Origin: Maratus speciosus
Taxonomy: Eukaryota; Arthropoda; Arachnida; Araneae; Salticidae
DNA length: 64,000 bases
Direction of reading: 5' to 3'
NCBI GenBank assembly: GCA_963932465.1
Contig: OZ010796.1
Span: 76,838,974-76,902,973, forward strand
How positions within the stretch are numbered: the stretch's first letter is position 1; the number at the start of each line of letters is the position of its first letter. Positions 25,430-37,866 of this stretch are shown in pieces. The position numbers were made by a program, and so were the translations under genes. The notes under the pieces were generated by a model, which saw only the letters and a program-made list of their open reading frames with translations, was not told the DNA's origin and made no database searches.

Positions 25430-25955
25430 GGACATCTGCAGGCTGCGGAATTTGTTCGATAATCGAAGGTGTCTGCTTTTGGGAGGTAAAAATAAACAAA
25501 TATGTCAGGGTTGTTGATTAAAAAAGGCTGTCGCTAAATAAAGGTGTCCGATATTAGGTATCCGAGGTCCATTAACCTTCATAACGGACACTTCCGAATA
25601 CCGGACACCTCTATTTAGCGGTATATGATGCTTCTATATAATGCAGGGTTGGACTTTTTGCAGAAGGAGCACTTGATTAAATGTTGGGCAAACTGAACAG
25701 TGTCCCCTATTCCCCCCTCCTTCACTTTTAGGGGCCCCAAATTAAATATTCAATTTTTGTAAAGCTTTTACTTGAAATGTGTTTCGACGTTGTACTGATT
25801 ATAATCATTATTTTGAACTTTTAAAATACAATAAGATTAAAAACTAAATAAATTTAAAAAAAATCTAAATTCAGTAAAACTTCTCAATCACGGGCACCTC
25901 GGCAACGAATGGCAGACAAATTCCGTAGTAGCCTCATATTGAGAGGTTTTATTGT
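25430..25955. mobile_element. Relics of pogo/Tigger-like elements
   Basis: 25440-25625 contains gaaggtgtctgcttttggg, aaaggtgtccgatatta and ggacacctctatttagcgg, inverted with respect to each other. 25871-25955 is an 85-bp piece with ends cagtaaaacttctcaat and attgagaggttttattg. CAGTAnAACCTC ends and ggtgtccg motifs are typical of pogo/Tigger-type transposons (family knowledge). No transposase remains. Confidence 0.45.
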
Positions 25956-26479
25956 ATTTAGATAAACATTTTTTTTTTTTTAAATCTTATTCTACTACAG
26001 AAGTTCAAAATAGTGGTTATAATCAGTACAATATCGAAAAAGATTTAAATTACCAGCTTTACAAAAATTGTATACCAACTTTGAGAGCCCCTAAAATGAG
26101 GCTGTATGGGGGTGGAGGGGCAAGACCATGGGCAAATATTTTCCCAGGATTCATTGTGGTCAAACATGGCTTTGTATCAAGCTTACAAAAAGAAATAGCT
26201 GCGATTCAGACGTTTGAAGTGCGTGAAGTTCAGACGCAAGAAGCGTCTGAAAAAATTAAGACATTTTAAAAGTCTGAAAATCGAACACTCCGTTTCAGAC
26301 ATTTCAATTTACAGTGCATTGGTATTGTAAATTGCTAAAAGTGAATTTTAAACTATGTCATGCCTTTTTCTAACTAAACGGAATTTTAGCATACATATAC
26401 AATATGTACAAGCCGATAGATCATTTATATTGAGCTGCACAAAAGGAATTGGAATACCTTTCCGGCTATGTGAAATTAT

Positions 26480-26910
26480 TTTTCAAATGTGGTTTTCAAA
26501 TGTGTGCGCTTTTTAAAATGTTTCTTCGGTATCTTCGTTACACTATTAAATGGCGAAGTTTTTTTTTTAAAATACTCTGGAAGTGTTAGGAAATACTTTT
26601 TCTTCAATCGAATAACGAATTTTTTTTTTTTTTTTTTCGCGCCCATTTGTCGAAATTCGCGATATTTTTTCACGGCCTATCAACAAAATTTGCTTTTTAT
26701 TTCCATTATCTTCTTTTCAGAAATTCACAATTTTTTTACATAATATTTAACAAAATTCGTGATTTTTTGACGAAATTTGCATTTTTCTCTTCGACAAATG
26801 GATGATTTTTTTTTTTTGATCGATTGAAAAAAATTGCTTAGTTGCTTCTGTGATCTTTGACGGAACTCAATTCCACGGTCGTTTGTAGAAATTCAAGTTT
26901 TTTCTCGCGA
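26480..26910 (-). repeat. Degenerate copy of the 30-bp tttgcg/ttttgacgaaa minisatellite
   Basis: Recurring pieces are cgaaattcgcgatatttttt, attcgtgattttttgacgaaatt split by T runs, and cttcgacaaatgg. They match the unit found in the hAT elements at 38.7-39.8 and 54.6-56.0 kb but are much more diverged. No bounding inverted repeats were found. Confidence 0.5.
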
Positions 26911-27415
26911 GCGACTCGCCAATTAATTTTGAGAAATTGCACAAAACAAAAGGAAAAAAATAGCTGACTTCCACGATAATTTAAAAACACTGCTAAAGAA
27001 TCCCCTGCCTGTGCAATAACTTAAGGAAGGTAAAATTTCGCTCAGCATTTTTTATTATGCAGGATTTTACACTTTATGGATGATTCACGCAATCCGCTTA
27101 CTTCAAACTTAGAAGCCTGCACGGGCCCGGGCTTAGTCTGACTCTGAGGTCCGTACCCGATGAAGGTAAATTTTTAAACGGGCTAGCAGAATTATGTCAA
27201 TTTCTTTGACGGGCCGGGTCTATAGACAAAATATACGGATCTGGCAAAAAAAAACTGCTCCTCCTCTCCCCCCCCCCCCCTCCAAAAAAAAATTAAGCTG
27301 GACCATATAAAAATTTAAAAGAATCTCATAAAATATGAACTATTTTCAACGGATATGACTTTCCTAAGAATAACTATAAATGTGCTGCACGAACCGATCC
27401 TAGTTTGATTACATC

Positions 27416-28106
27416 CAGGGCCCGACTTAGGCTATGGGGGGCCCCGGAGAAAGACCCATTCTGGGGGGCTTCCTTCTATCTATCTATAGATTTTTTTGTG
27501 AATAATGTGGAAGTGGCTAATATACTAAACTTCATACCTATTGTATTATATGCATAAATTTTGTACCCGGTACTGCTCACATCTGTATACAGAGTATCAC
27601 AAGAAGATGGTCAAAATTTTAAGATAAAATACCAGTAGGATAATAGTAGAAAAAAAAATGATAGATTGATTGATACGAGTATGTCTTTGCAAACTTTTAC
27701 TTTGCCTATCTACGTACGTTATACGGTGTCTAAAAGAAAATGTCACAAATTGGTCATAATTAATCGTTTTAACTTGCCACGTTATGAGGAAAACGTTAAT
27801 AAAGAATTTCTTTTGAAAACAATAGGATACTAAGTTGTCATAGTAAAATTTTAATCATTAGTTTTCTAATGATATAGTTTATTTTTTGATGGGGGGAGAT
27901 GTACTGGAAGCAGAGAGGGTAAGGGGGACCCCACTCCCTTCCTAAATGTTTGGAAATATATGAATTTTGGTAATTTTTGGCTACCCATTTTGGCTTTAAC
28001 CATTTAGCACCTTTTAATGAAAATCCTGACTACTCTCATGGGGGTCCCCCTAAGAAAGGGGACCCGGGGCAGCTGCCCCGCATGCCCCTGCATAAGTCGG
28101 CCTCTG
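27416..28106. mobile_element. hAT-type element nested in the 27.1-29.5 kb element
   Basis: The ends CAGGGCCCGACTTAGGC and (reverse complement) CAGAGGCCGACTTATGC are inverted, both followed by G/C-rich ggggcccc-like text. The 8-bp sequence attacatc is duplicated exactly (27408-27415 and 28107-28114). Non-coding, 691 bp. Confidence 0.9.
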
Positions 28107-28319
28107 ATTACATCAACATCAAAACAGAGATGATATAACATGTCCTTGCGTAGATATCCGTAATCGGACAGTTAAATCTTCTCTGAGAGCGAGCTTAATT
28201 TTTTTAGCAGACTCCGACCGGGCCGGGATCAGGGTTACATTTTTTCTCTGCATAGTCCAGACAAACCGGAACTGGATTTAATTGTTCCTACAACGTGTTG
28301 TACAGGCGTAAAAATAGTG

Positions 28320-28714
28320 CCGTATTTTATGGGAGAAACGCCGCAGCGTTTACGAGTTTAAAAGTTAATTTTTTTTTTCAAGTGCGGCGTTTACGCCATG
28401 TGCGGCGTTTACATTTTTTTTCAAGTACCAACTGAGTTTCCTTAATTTAAAAATTCCTAAAAATATTTAAAATAAGATTTAAATATTTTAAATAAAACTT
28501 CAGACATCTTAAGATATTAAAAACGAGGCATCCTACACTGCTCAGAAAACTTTGATTAAAGTTAGGTCAATGTGACGCTGCCGACAAAAGTAGCGTTCCC
28601 ACAGGTGCGGCGTTTACAACGGGTGCGGCGATTACGATATTTTTAAGCTTATTCAGGCCAATTTGAGGAGTGCGGCGTTTATAACGGGTGCGGCGTTTCT
28701 TCCATAAAACACGG
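28320..28714. mobile_element. TA MITE with ccgtattttatgg ends, copy 2
   Basis: Same ends as 3389-4107, with a 395-bp body. It is flanked by TG (28318-28319) and TA (28715-28716), so the left duplication base has probably mutated. The motif gtgcggcgttta is repeated three times inside the left end and four times inside the right end, in one orientation. It is nested in the 27.1-29.5 kb element. Short frames over it are repeat by-products. Confidence 0.8.
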
Positions 28715-29524
28715 TAATAGTGATAATGAATTCCTTTAAGGAGATTCTCAAATTCCATGCTCTAGAACGCAAAACTTGCTGGCACATTTTCAAATGTAAA
28801 GTCATAAAACTGACGAGTCTAACTACTGAAGTGATTTGTAATAGAATAGCGTTTTCCATTTTTTGATAAATAAATTACTTAACGAGTTGACAACAGGTTT
28901 TTTTTTTTCCCTTTACCGTGCTATCGCGTCCGCGAAATTATATTCAGAACGCCAACTTTGACAATATATTGTGAAAGATCTTTTGCCTTTATCAAAAAAT
29001 GGAAAACGCTATTATAATACATTGTTTTTGAATAAGAACATCTGCCAATTTTATGCGCTTCCGAACTAAAATGAAGAAAGTAGCCTTAAAACACTGAAAA
29101 CATTTGAAAACAGCCTTAGTAAATTTCAGAGAAATATAAATCTACTTCTTATTATACAGCTTCGAAAGCTATATTTTTAACCATCTTTTTTTTCTTTTAT
29201 TCTGAACTGCATTAATTTTTTTAATGAATCTTTATTTAAATGTTGAAAAGTCTAAGCGTCTAAGTAATCATTAATGTCGCTATTGTGTATTTACTATCTT
29301 GCGAACAACACCTAGTATTCTAAAATATACTGCAAAATTTCCCCACAAATATGTATGTATTATTTATTAAAAGAATCGTAATTGCATATCAAGAAAAATC
29401 GAATGTTTTGTAGAAATCGAATCGTGACGGACCGAGCTTCATTTAATAGACTTTTGCATGGACCAAGCCGGGATCGGGCCTAGAAATTCCGGCCCGTGCA
29501 GATCTCTACTTCAAACTTTGCTCC

Positions 29525-29764
29525 GCCCCACCAGTGGCAGATATGTTCTGCTCTCAAAACTGGTAGACTGGTGCTGGGTTCGAAACCAATCGCGTTCGTC
29601 GGCCTAACCGTTCAGAGTTTTCCGTGGTTTCCTTCGAATCTTGGGAATCCTTGCTTAAGTACGGGTTAGCTTCCTTTAGAAAGACCCCCCACGGAGGGCA
29701 CTCCCATAGGTCCTATATTCCTCGTGCAGATAATCGGCTGTCATAAATAACACTACTAACACCA
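29525..29764 (+). mobile_element. tRNA-derived SINE with 14-bp target duplication
   Basis: tcaaactttgctcc is duplicated at 29511-29524 and 29765-29778. The head carries the B box ggttcgaaacc (about 29576-29586) preceded by an A-box-like tggtagactgg. The body reads ccgtggtttccttcgaatc and tagcttcctttagaaag. The tail ends in aacactactaacacca, i.e. short (acta/aca) repeats. Length, B box and a 14-bp duplication fit a SINE mobilised by a LINE. Confidence 0.75.
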
Positions 29765-30766
29765 TCAAACTTTGCTCCTCAAATCCGGACCACCGCAACG
29801 TCGCGCGGGACCCTGGGAAATCAGTTTATGACACTCAACTTGTATTGCAATACTGAACTTATAAAATTTATTTTTAATTGCAAATATCATGGAATAATAT
29901 ACAATACAGGTAATAAAATGCATGAAAAATAGTACTAGTTTCACATTTAATATGCATGTTTTTTTTTTCTTTTTTTCCGAAAGTCCTTTAATCAGGCCCC
30001 GACATGACTAATTGGGGCCCTGGGCAAAGATAAAATTAGGGGGCCCCATTCGAATCGTTGCAACATTATTCAAATAGAGCTAGTTGTCAGTCATATTTGT
30101 AATACATAAACAATGTTTTCGCACCTTGGATTTTAAAAAGAAGAAAATTTTTAGTTCCGTCAATTCTAAATTAAGTACATTAATTAATAAAAATACTTTT
30201 TTTCTTAGTACAGAACAAAACTCTTTTATATAACTTTAGCAACTTGTTATACTACTTTAAGATGAATTCGATAAGTTCAACTTATGGAAGAGTGTTAAAT
30301 ATGTAGTCTTACATGTAAATATGTGTTTATCAAGTTAGTTTCTTTTATACCTTTTTAAGTTAAACCACACAATATAATATCAAATCATATGCATTCTACT
30401 TCACAAGTAAAAAGTGTTTTTTCAATAAACCTAAAAAGATGGCAATTTTGGGTTTGTTTTTCATATTTACTCAAAGTTAAAAGAAAAAACTTTGAATACA
30501 GAAGAAAATTTAGCTCATGACAGTTAGAACTGATTATTTTCAACCACTTAAGTTTAGATATATGATTTAAGTTCATTGCTAATACAATCTATTAAAATCA
30601 AAATATTAATTCTTATTTGGGCCCTGGTCATCATCAATGGGGTGAAAAATGAGAAGAAGACCTTCAGAATGCATACCGGTATAAATAACGCAGGGCGATT
30701 CCAAAAACTGTAAAAAAGAGGGGGTGGGGGGGGGGGGAGACGGATGAGTCCATACAGCTACATTGA
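29765..30766. other. No gene; possible hAT end near 30.0 kb
   Basis: 29993-30045 reads caggccccgacatgac with ggggccctggg and gggggcccc, like the hAT end at 27416, but the partner end was not found. 30617 has gggccctgg in AT-rich sequence. A poly-G run lies at 30720-30737. No coding signal. Confidence 0.4.
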
Positions 30767-31798
30767 TCATTCCAATCCAAAGATTCCATTGACTCCAAGT
30801 AGACCAAACCAAATGCTCGGTATATGACATGACAATGTATCATTACAAGTGATTCTACCTCTGGTTAAAATTTCTATAGACTCTCTCAAAATGCATGCGT
30901 TAAAATGATTTGTATGTGTGATGATCCTTGCTTTACTAAAAAGGATGTCAATATCAGCTTCTAAATTTAACCGAGCTAAAGCTGTAGATGGTTTCCCCTT
31001 TCCTATATCAGCCATATGTTCTTTCAACCTTTCCTGTAGCCTTCTGGTTGTCATTCCAATGTATGTAAGAGTTCTATTATTATTTTTATATCTGAATGGG
31101 ATCATATAAATTCCTGCTTTGTCATATGAATTTACTGGATCAACTTTTCTGTGAACTAGATTTTGCAGTTTAGCTGGAGGTTTAGCTATTATTGCTATAT
31201 CATATTTTTTTAATGCATACCTAATTCCCTCATAAAGTTGAGGAACGTAATCAACACTACAAAATTTTGAAAAATGCGTACTCTTTTTTATACAATTCCT
31301 GCTTTTAAACTCATTAATTACTGTATTGATAAATTTTCTCGGGTAACCGTTTTCAGCTGCGATTGTTTTGATCTTAGTTAATTCCTCCTGTATATAGGCA
31401 CCAGTACATACTTCGAATGCTCTCTTTACGTAAAATCTGTAGGCTGCTTCTTTATAGTTAGCTGGAACTGTACTATTATCAAATATTGTATTGTCGGATC
31501 TACATGGTTTCCTATAAACCCATATATGTTGTGTGTTAATTTATTCTTGATGAGTTCGACATCTAGGAAAGGCAAGGATTCATTTTTTTTTTATATTTCT
31601 AAGGTAAACTGTATTCTGTTGTCAATACTGTTACCATGCTTTAAGAAAATTACCAGGTTCGAAATGCCATGATTCCACACTATGAGAATGTCGTCGACAT
31701 AACGAATCCATAATTCAGGTTTTAACTCGGTGGTGGATAAAATCTGTTTCTCTAATGGCCTTAGAAAGCATGCTAATAGTATTGACAACAGAATACAG
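30767..31798 (-). pseudogene. Penelope-like retroelement: reverse transcriptase palm/thumb and GIY-YIG endonuclease, decayed
   Basis: On the minus strand, 31788-31594 encodes the end of the RT palm with LRPLEKQIL, then ELWIRYVDDILIVW (YVDD catalytic motif), then RIQFTLEI. An in-frame TAA at 31593-31591 interrupts it; the same frame continues NESLPFLDVELIKNKLTHN. A frame shift lies at about 31545-31510. The second frame (31540-30767) reads VYRKPCRSDN, then AYRFYVKRAFEVC, then THFSKFCSVDYVPQLYEGI, then the nuclease with GIYMIPF, TYIGMTTRRLQERLKEH and NACILRESIEI, the GIY, YIG, Arg and Glu motifs in order. RT followed by C-terminal GIY-YIG is the hallmark of Penelope-like elements. It is 5'-truncated at about 31798, exactly where a TTAA MITE starts. 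Not functional as it stands. Confidence 0.92.
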
Positions 31799-32031
31799 TT
31801 AACCTATTAACCGCCAAAACTATAAAGTAGGAATTCTGAAATTTCTTGTTGAAAGTCGCTTGTCACCACAAATTCCGAAAGGTAATTTTCGCTTTATTAA
31901 AATATCAAAATTTCTGCCAATAAATAAGGCAATTTTTTAATTGTAAAATAGTGGTGACAAAGTAATTAATTTAAGCATGAGCAATTATTTTGACCGTTGC
32001 GTGAACGTAACACCAGCGGGTAATGGGTTAA
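31799..32031. mobile_element. piggyBac-type MITE (TTAA target), 233 bp
   Basis: The left end TTAACCTATTAACCGCC and (reverse complement of the right end) TTAACCCATTACCCGC match. TTAA stands at 31799-31802 and 32028-32031. The right flank continues cttgaaacgatcg, and the Tc1-like copy at 36.38 kb has the corresponding unbroken text with a single TTAA (36376-36379). The left flank is the Penelope-like element, so the junction history is not a simple single insertion. Confidence 0.8.
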
Positions 32032-33642
32032 CTTGAAACGATCGTATGTATGTCTTTCCAGTTCAAAATTTGTACTCGAAATTCAACTCACTTTAAAATA
32101 TGCGATCGAGGTTAAATTTTACATATTGACGTAAATCAGATGACAATGTAATATTATTATGATTTTCAGTGCTAATCATTATGTACTTATTTTACAGGGT
32201 AACACAAATTTCGGATAGATTACTGCCAACAAGTTTACTAAAAAGTTTTAGATTAGATAACACAAGACTGCGATGGTTGTGTTTTTTTATTTTTAAAATT
32301 ATGATTTTTATGTATTTTTTAGCGCTGAATCCGAAAATTATCTTCATTTTTAACCATCATGTCAGGATTTTTCGCAAAGAGTAAATTTCAAAATTGAAAA
32401 AATAGCTAATACTATAAAATAGAGTCGATGGTTGCATTTTTTAAACTTTTACGATTGATTTGTATGTGCTTTTTAGCACTGAATGTAAAAATTACCTTCT
32501 TATTTAACCATCATGTTAGACTTTTTTGCAAATGGTAAATTTTAAAGTTAAAACAATAGCGAAAATCTGATACTATAAAATGGATGTAAAACTTCTTTCA
32601 TTCAATTTAATTTTATTTAATTCAAGAAATTATTCAATTTTTGGCTTATACTGGGATTCTTACAGCTAAACAGCTCGGGGATCCGATGATGTGGGAAGGG
32701 AAGAGGTTCAATTAAAACTTTGAACTTTTAAACTTTGAAATTTACAATTTGCGAAAAATCCTGATGCGATGGTTAAAAATGAAGGTCATTTTCGGATGCA
32801 GTAGTAAAAAATACATCAAAATCAATTATCAAAAGTTAAAGAAATAACAATCTGATAGTACTATAACTATTTTATACTATCAGATTTCCGTAAATTTTTC
32901 ACTTTTTAGATTTCAAATTTACTATTTGCAAAAAATCTGTACTTTGTGATAAAAAATGAAGGCCATTTTTGGATTCAGTGATACAAAATACGTAAGAACT
33001 AATTATCAAAAGCTAAAACACATGACACAACACAAATTTGCATCCTAGTGTAATCTAATAACATTTCAAAATATGTGTCATTTTGCAAAGAATCGAGGCT
33101 GTTGCTTTTCAACATTTTATTTAACGAAAATGCTATTATTTTTTTCCTGTTATATGTTTAGTACAAGCTTTATATTTTGCATTAATATTTCAGAATGATT
33201 ATAGATTTCAAATTTATAATACAATGTTAATTTTACTATCAACTATTTTTTTTATATATCTAAAGATTATTTATATTTCTAGTAAATTTGTAAATGACCC
33301 CTATTTCGCAGCAAAAAATATGCTCCAACTTTAAACAGCCATTACTTCGGTCAGTTTTAATCGTAGAATAATAGGACTTTTATTTGTCTTACTTGTAAGT
33401 GTAATAGGAAAGTTTTACTAACTATATAACTTGAAAGACCGTATAAAAAATCCCGTAAAAAATACGGGGGACCGTATAAAAAATTAAATTTCGTAATTTT
33501 TCAAGAAATGATTCCATTGACCCAAATCACTTTTTAAATACTTCTTTATCCCCATTTAAAACATTTTTGTAATTGGAACGATATGGCTATGACTAAAGGT
33601 TTAGGAATTAGCCATTGGACATCGTTGAGAGTGGACATCCTG
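32032..33642 (-). mobile_element. Tc1/mariner-type non-autonomous element, copy 1 (inverted, left-truncated)
   Basis: It is reverse-complementary to 35100-36380 through most of its length. It contains cgctgaatccgaaaat, ccatcatgtcaggattttt and tacttgtaagtgta. The right end gtggacatcctg is followed by TA (33643-33644). The left end is lost at the MITE. No transposase frame. Confidence 0.7.
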
Positions 33643-33644
33643 TA

Positions 33645-35097
33645 TAGGAAATTTTATAATTGCTCTGATATTTGTCACCAGGGTCTAGGAATTTTTTTTC
33701 TCATAGATTCCTCTTCAAAATCTACCTCTAGGTAATCTTAATTTCATTTTTCATTCTGAATATCATTTTTCATTTCTACTGGTTTGGATATGTAACTTGT
33801 TAAAATAGATTACATTTTTGTTCGTTTTGTTCCAGTGTCCGTACTTTCAATAACTTTATCCCCTTTATCGTCTTTCTCCTCAGTTTCCTAACTTTACGCA
33901 CACGGGATATTTCGCATAATTCATCAACATTATTATCACTGCCTTCAGGATCTGCTTCAGAAGTGGAACATCCTATTCTATAGCAATCATCTTGTAGTGC
34001 AATTCAGTGATATATATCAATTTTAGTGCATTTGAAATAGCTTAATGTCATTAAAATGCACTGCAAAAGACTTTTTACCGTTGACCTGAATGTAACGAAA
34101 TACTTTTGAGTGCCCCTGTAAATGAACTATTAATGCTACACTCTTCATATTGAATACCAAACATCCCATGGTAAACATCACTAACATATATCAATTGCAT
34201 GGGAATCAGAGTATATTTAAGGGAGTTAGGTATATCACACACTGAGACGACAGAACGACATAAAGTGCAACATGAAGTGCAAAAACCGGTCGAAACAAAG
34301 AACGAAGTTGTTACAAACGTGTTTTAAGCCAGTTTTTCTAGTGAATTCAAGCGACATGTCTTATGTGTTGCCTTAGTGTGTGACTTGCCTTAGAGCGTGA
34401 ACAGACGGTCTGACGGACAGACAAACCGCATTCATAAACACTAGCTTTATTGGAAAGGGTTAAAAAGTAAAGCACGTTTTTGCACACTGTCTTTCCTGAG
34501 TGACTGATGTATGTCTCTTCTTATACCCTAACATCGCTATTTGTGAACTGCTGTTAACTACGTAGAATTTCAATAAACTTACAACTCTTTTTGAATCTCC
34601 AATTTCACGAGAACCTACAGAAATTTCTCTAATTTCACACCCTCGTCCTCCATCACCCTCTCTCCACTTATACTGAACCTCAGTTCGGTGTGCGTGAATT
34701 GCGATGCTAATATGTTTTTTGGATTGGGATCTTTGGTGCTTCATAACTCATGAAGTCATGGAACACTTGTGTTACACGAAAGGGTAAAAGTTCCTTCAGA
34801 TGATTTGTAAACAGATTCATTAGCAGCATGGCTATGGCTAGTGATATTTATAAGATAATAATATATATATTAATATTATAATATGTATATATATATATAT
34901 ATAGTAATATATATGATTTTATACATATATAGTACATATTATCTCCGCCAAAAGATATAGTGATTCACTAAACTTTAAAGTTCTATTTCTTTAAATTTGA
35001 AATTTGCTAACATTTTAACTGAAAAACGGTTTATTGGTTTAATTAAATTAAACAAATTAAAAGTATATATCCATTATTATTACAGAGTGTAGTACTA
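33645..35097. other. No gene seen
   Basis: Between the two inverted Tc1-like copies. AT-rich with (AT)n at 34857-34917. 34240-34440 is somewhat more complex (cacactgagacgacagaacg) but has no convincing frame. The 94-codon minus frame at 34744-34460 is low-complexity at its start and unsupported. Confidence 0.45.
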
Positions 35098-35099
35098 TA

Positions 35100-36057
35100 C
35101 AGTATGTCCACATATAACCTGCCCGACCTTTATTTTCACAACCGTTGGTCCTAGATGCATACTTCCAATTACAAAAGTGGTCAAAATTAGGTGCAGAGTT
35201 AAGATAAAAAAAGTTTGAAGCGATAAAACAATTTAGCGAAGAATTACAGAATCTATATTTTTATACAGTCCCCCGGTCCTATAAGTTATATTTAGTAAAA
35301 TTTAACTGTTACACTGACAAGTAAGGCAAAAAAAGTCCCGTTATTCTACGATTAAAATTGATCGGGTAATAGCTGTTTAAATTTAAGGCATATTTTTTGC
35401 TGCAAATTAGGGGTCATTCACAAATTTAGTAGAAATATAATTTCGTCAGATATATTAAAGAAATGGTTGGGAGTAAATTAGCTTTGCAATATAAATTTGA
35501 AATCTTTAATCATTGTGACATATTACTGCAAGATATACAATTTGTACTGAGCATATAAGAGGATAAAAATAACAGAATTTTTGTTAAATAAAAGAATGAA
35601 AAGCAACAACCTCAATTCTTTACAAAAATGATACATATTTTAAAATGCTGTTAGATTACACAGTCTTTCAAATTTTGGGTTGTGCCATGTTTTTTAGCTT
35701 TTGAAAATTGATTCACGTGTATTTTTTAGCGCTGAATCCGAAAATGACATTCATTTTAAACCATCACGTCAGGATTTTTTTCAAATCACAAATTTCAAAG
35801 TTAAAAAGCTCAAAGTTAAAATTGACCCCCCCTCCCCTCCCAATCACATCGGACCCCTGAGCTGTTTAGCTGTAAATAACCCAGTATAAGCCACAAAATT
35901 GAATAAATTATTGAATTAAATAAAATTAAACTGAATAAAAATGTGTTACATCTATTTTATAGTATCATATTTTTCGCTATTTTTTAACCTTGAAATTTAC
36001 GATTTGCGAAAAATCCTGACATGATAGTTAAAAGTGAACGTAATTTTTTTATTTAGC

Positions 36058-36098
<41 letters not shown>

Positions 36099-36923
36099 AT
36101 AAAACTTAATTATAAAAGTTAAAAAACACAACCATCGCAGGTTTATGTTATGTAATCTAAAACAATTTCTTAAACTTGTTGACGGTAATCTATCACAATT
36201 TTTTGTGTTATCCTCTAATATAAATATGTATAAGATGCTAAGCGTCGAAAATCATAATAATATTACATTGTAATCGGATTTAAGTCAGTATGTAAAATTT
36301 TAACTTCGATTGGACATTTGAAAGTTAGTTAAAGTACGAGTACAAATTTTAAACTGGAAAGACGATCGTTACAAGTTAAATAAAACCTTATGATAATAAC
36401 ATAATTTTTGTTAAAAGAAATCATAGCCTCAAATCCTTACAAAATACAACATATGTTAAAATACAATTATTTTAACTAATCTGAAACTTAACTAATAAAG
36501 TTAACTCAATCGTAATAGTTGTACGATTTCTTTCAAACCGCAGATACCTTGAAATAAGTTTCAGTACTTTATATACGACCCCTGAAAGCACGGTCGAAAT
36601 CGTCTGTTTTGATATGCAAAAAAAGTGGTATAAGTCATGCATTTCAAAGTTTTATAACTCGGTCAATTTTAATGTTAGATGAATGGGACTTTTTCTGTCT
36701 TACTTGTTAGTGTCACGGTAAATTTTTACTAAATATCACTTATAGGACCGGGGGACCGTATAAAAATTTAAATTTCGTAATTTTTAATAAATGTGTTTCG
36801 TGACCCAAATCGCTTTAAAAATAATTCTTTACCTTATTTAAACCATTTTTGTAATTGGAAGTATGCATCTAGGACCAACGGTTGCGAAAATAAAGGTCGG
36901 TCAGGTTATACATGGACACACTG
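35100..36923 (+). mobile_element. Tc1/mariner-type non-autonomous element, copy 2, complete
   Basis: The ends CAGTATGTCCACATATAACC and (reverse complement) CAGTGTGTCCATGTATAACC are inverted and flanked by TA (35098-35099, 36924-36925). The terminal inverted repeats are long, about 400 bp, with shared tattttcacaaccgttggtc and gtaaggcaaaaaaagtcccg. The 1824-bp interior has no transposase. A poly-A run of about 36 lies at 36061-36097. Confidence 0.8.
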
Positions 36924-36925
36924 TA

Positions 36926-37619
36926 TAAAGAACTATCCTTTTGGCGATGTTTCGGCAGTTGAATAAAAGACATCTGTTGTAAACGTGTTATAGATAATAC
37001 CAACCTTAATTTTTTGAGAATTTGACTATTTTTTATTCGGAGTTAAACTTTTTATTGTCAAAACTATTTAAAATAGATAAAACATTTTGTTAAATTCGAA
37101 CTTTTCAGAAAACTTTATGTAATTAAAAAAAAAAAAAATGAAAATAAATAAATAAATCTTCTAAGTGAAAAGAATAACAATAAGAAAGGAAAATACATAA
37201 AATTTAGTATCGCATTTGCAATAAGTTTCACCTCAATAAAAACGGAAGTTTGGTATTAGGCTTGAAACATTAAATTTAGTTTGGCATGAAGGGAGCCTTG
37301 CTTTGAACGAAATTAAACTCAGATATGTATTATCCATCATCACAGTAACAGGCATTAATCGTGGCATTGATTTCGGGATTTGCGAGTATCAATAACGATC
37401 AAGAAATCTGAATTATAAGAAATTATTACGATAAACGATTTTTTTTTTTTGCTCTTATTTTACGTTGAATTAAAACAAAGTCACAGTTATTTAAATTCTA
37501 ATTATTTAGCAAGAAATAGAAATAAAATGACAAATGAAAAAACTGTACAAAATCACAACGTGCATTCTTTGGAAACCAATAATTAAATTCGTATGCTGTA
37601 AAACTTTTTAAATGCAATA
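36926..37619. other. No gene seen
   Basis: AT-rich and unremarkable. Confidence 0.5.
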
Positions 37620-37866
37620 TTAACCTTCCGCATACCAGACCGGTGCAACAGACCCGATAGTGACATTCAAATTTATTTTTCACACTTAAAAAAATGAAAA
37701 TTTTGTAAATATGTGACTTTTTCTGGAATGCTCTACTCAAAAGAATAGAACATCCCAGAAAAAAACCCCATATTTACAGAAATTTCAGTTTTAAAAAGAA
37801 ATTAGAAATATCATTATAAATGTACCTGTCGGGGCCATTGAACCCCTCTGGTAGGCGGAGGGTTAA
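37620..37866. mobile_element. piggyBac-type MITE (TTAA target), 247 bp
   Basis: The ends TTAACCTTCCGCATACCAGA and (reverse complement) TTAACCCTCCGCCTACCAGA match closely, with TTAA at 37620-37623 and 37863-37866. Non-coding. Confidence 0.85.

Larger units (their letters stand above)
27111..29507. mobile_element. 2.4-kb inverted-repeat element with an 11-bp flanking duplication (TAGAG family)
   Basis: The left end AGAAGCCTGCACGGGCC and right end GGCCCGTGCAGATCTCT (ggcccgtgcagatctct, to 29507) are inverted. The sequence acttcaaactt stands on both sides (27100-27110 and 29508-29518). With the terminal T counted in the element, the duplication is 9 bp, which would suit Mutator-like elements. 8-bp hAT-style boundaries do not fit as neatly. 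GC-rich cgggcc text lies just inside both ends. It contains the nested hAT element 27416-28106 and the nested TA MITE 28320-28714. Fragments of the family lie at 15.3, 38.6, 57.6 and 60.4 kb. No transposase frame is seen. Confidence 0.75.

Noticed and set aside
29993..30640. Possible hAT element starting caggccccgacatgac
   Set aside because: I could not find a matching right end or an 8-bp duplication, so only the single end is noted.
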